Assembly (NCBI GenBank): GCA_026395935.1 | Contig: JAPLXT010000129.1 | Coordinates: 1-6,391 of the forward strand | Source: Candidatus Nomurabacteria bacterium | GTDB lineage: Bacteria > Patescibacteriota > Minisyncoccia > Phycocordibacterales > UBA9973 | Reading direction: 5' to 3' | Length of the DNA stretch: 6,391 nt | Shown here: positions 6,265 through 6,391 of the stretch, one piece after another | Layout: the number at the start of each line of letters is the position of its first letter | How positions within the stretch are numbered: the first letter of the stretch is position 1 | The notes under the pieces: model-generated | Seen by the model: the letters and a program-made list of their open reading frames with translations, nothing else | Told to the model about the DNA's origin: nothing | Database searches by the model: none | Made by a program: the position numbers and the translations under genes

Positions 6265-6300
6265 CATTAAGCAAATTAAGTATTAACTTATTTGCTTATG
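6265..6300. promoter_or_regulatory. Second hairpin / inverted repeat with ATTA loop upstream of the last gene
   Basis: The core arms are TAAGCAAAT-T-AAGT (6268-6281) and ACTT-ATTTGCTTA (6286-6298), giving 13 pairs with one bulged T. Two more pairs (6265-6266 with 6299-6300) form if T6267 is bulged. The right arm contains the TTGCTT that would serve as a -35 element, so a protein bound to this repeat could control the promoter. Alternatively it ends the upstream transcript. Confidence 0.5.
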
Positions 6301-6328
6301 ATCCTCATTTGTTGTTATAATAAACTAT
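6292..6328 (+). promoter_or_regulatory. Extended -10 promoter for the gene at 6329
   Basis: TGTTATAAT at 6313-6321 is a perfect extended -10 (TG-n-TATAAT). A weak -35, TTGCTT at 6292-6297, lies 18 bases upstream of the TATAAT hexamer. The expected transcription start, about 7 bases after the -10, falls at 6328-6329, on or beside the ATG, which predicts a leaderless or nearly leaderless mRNA if that ATG is used. Confidence 0.65.
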
Positions 6329-6391
6329 ATGGAAAATATTTTAAACGGGGCTACTATGGATATTGTATTACGTCTTTTTGTCGCCTTAATG
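6329..6391 (+). CDS. Start of a membrane protein, possibly MgtC/SapB family (3' partial)
   Basis: Only 21 codons are in the window, and the frame is open to the edge. From the second in-frame ATG (6356) it reads MDIVLRLFVALM, a hydrophobic start with one arginine that resembles the first membrane helix of MgtC/SapB proteins, which usually continue with a glycine-rich turn and an acidic/basic motif not visible here. MgtC proteins are associated with growth at low magnesium. Two starts are possible: 6329, which would be leaderless, or 6356, which has GGGG at 6347-6350 upstream as a poor ribosome binding site. The family call is tentative because so little is seen. Confidence 0.5.
   Translation, partial: MENILNGATMDIVLRLFVALM

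Noticed and set aside
1..6391. UGA recoding as in Gracilibacteria/Absconditabacteria
   Set aside because: All complete genes reach conserved C-termini and TAA stops without any internal TGA being needed.

Overview
This AT-rich window (about one third G+C by eye) reads as a compact stretch of a Candidate Phyla Radiation / Patescibacteria chromosome. The evidence is a protein type best known from that group at each of two loci (a DUF8128-like companion of type IV secretion ATPases at the left edge, and a very cysteine-rich zinc-ribbon protein in the middle), reduced versions of housekeeping enzymes, tiny intergenic gaps, and few convincing Shine-Dalgarno sequences. All six genes that end here stop with TAA, and the reading frames make sense with the standard bacterial code, so there is no sign of UGA recoding. 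The phylum is inferred from remembered family resemblance, not from a search.

Layout, all on the + strand: (1) 2-1210, the 3' part of a DUF8128-like protein whose frame stays open to the left edge; (2) 1220-2125, mltG, a membrane-anchored endolytic peptidoglycan transglycosylase; (3) 2129-2992, a class I SAM-dependent methyltransferase of the RlmI/COG1092 type without a PUA domain; (4) 2977-4038, mnmA, the tRNA 2-thiouridylase, overlapping the methyltransferase by 16 bases; (5) 4057-5781, a 574-residue protein with 37 cysteines, a zinc ribbon at each end and an internal duplication; (6) 5812-6228, a CutA1-like protein; (7) 6329 to the edge, the first 21 codons of a membrane protein that may be MgtC-like. 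Gaps between genes 1-6 are 9, 3, -16, 18 and 30 bases, so they could be one transcript entering from the left.

The only intergenic region of note is 6229-6328. It holds two consecutive hairpins, both with an ATTA loop, then a perfect extended -10 promoter (TGTTATAAT) placed so that transcription would start at or beside the ATG of the last gene. This looks like the end of one transcription unit and the start of another.

Functionally the run mixes cell-envelope work (secretion companion, MltG), RNA modification (methyltransferase, MnmA) and possible metal or thiol chemistry (cysteine-rich protein, CutA). The least understood part is the cysteine-rich protein at 4057-5781. A perfect 14-bp inverted repeat inside the start of mltG is the most striking unexplained DNA-level feature.
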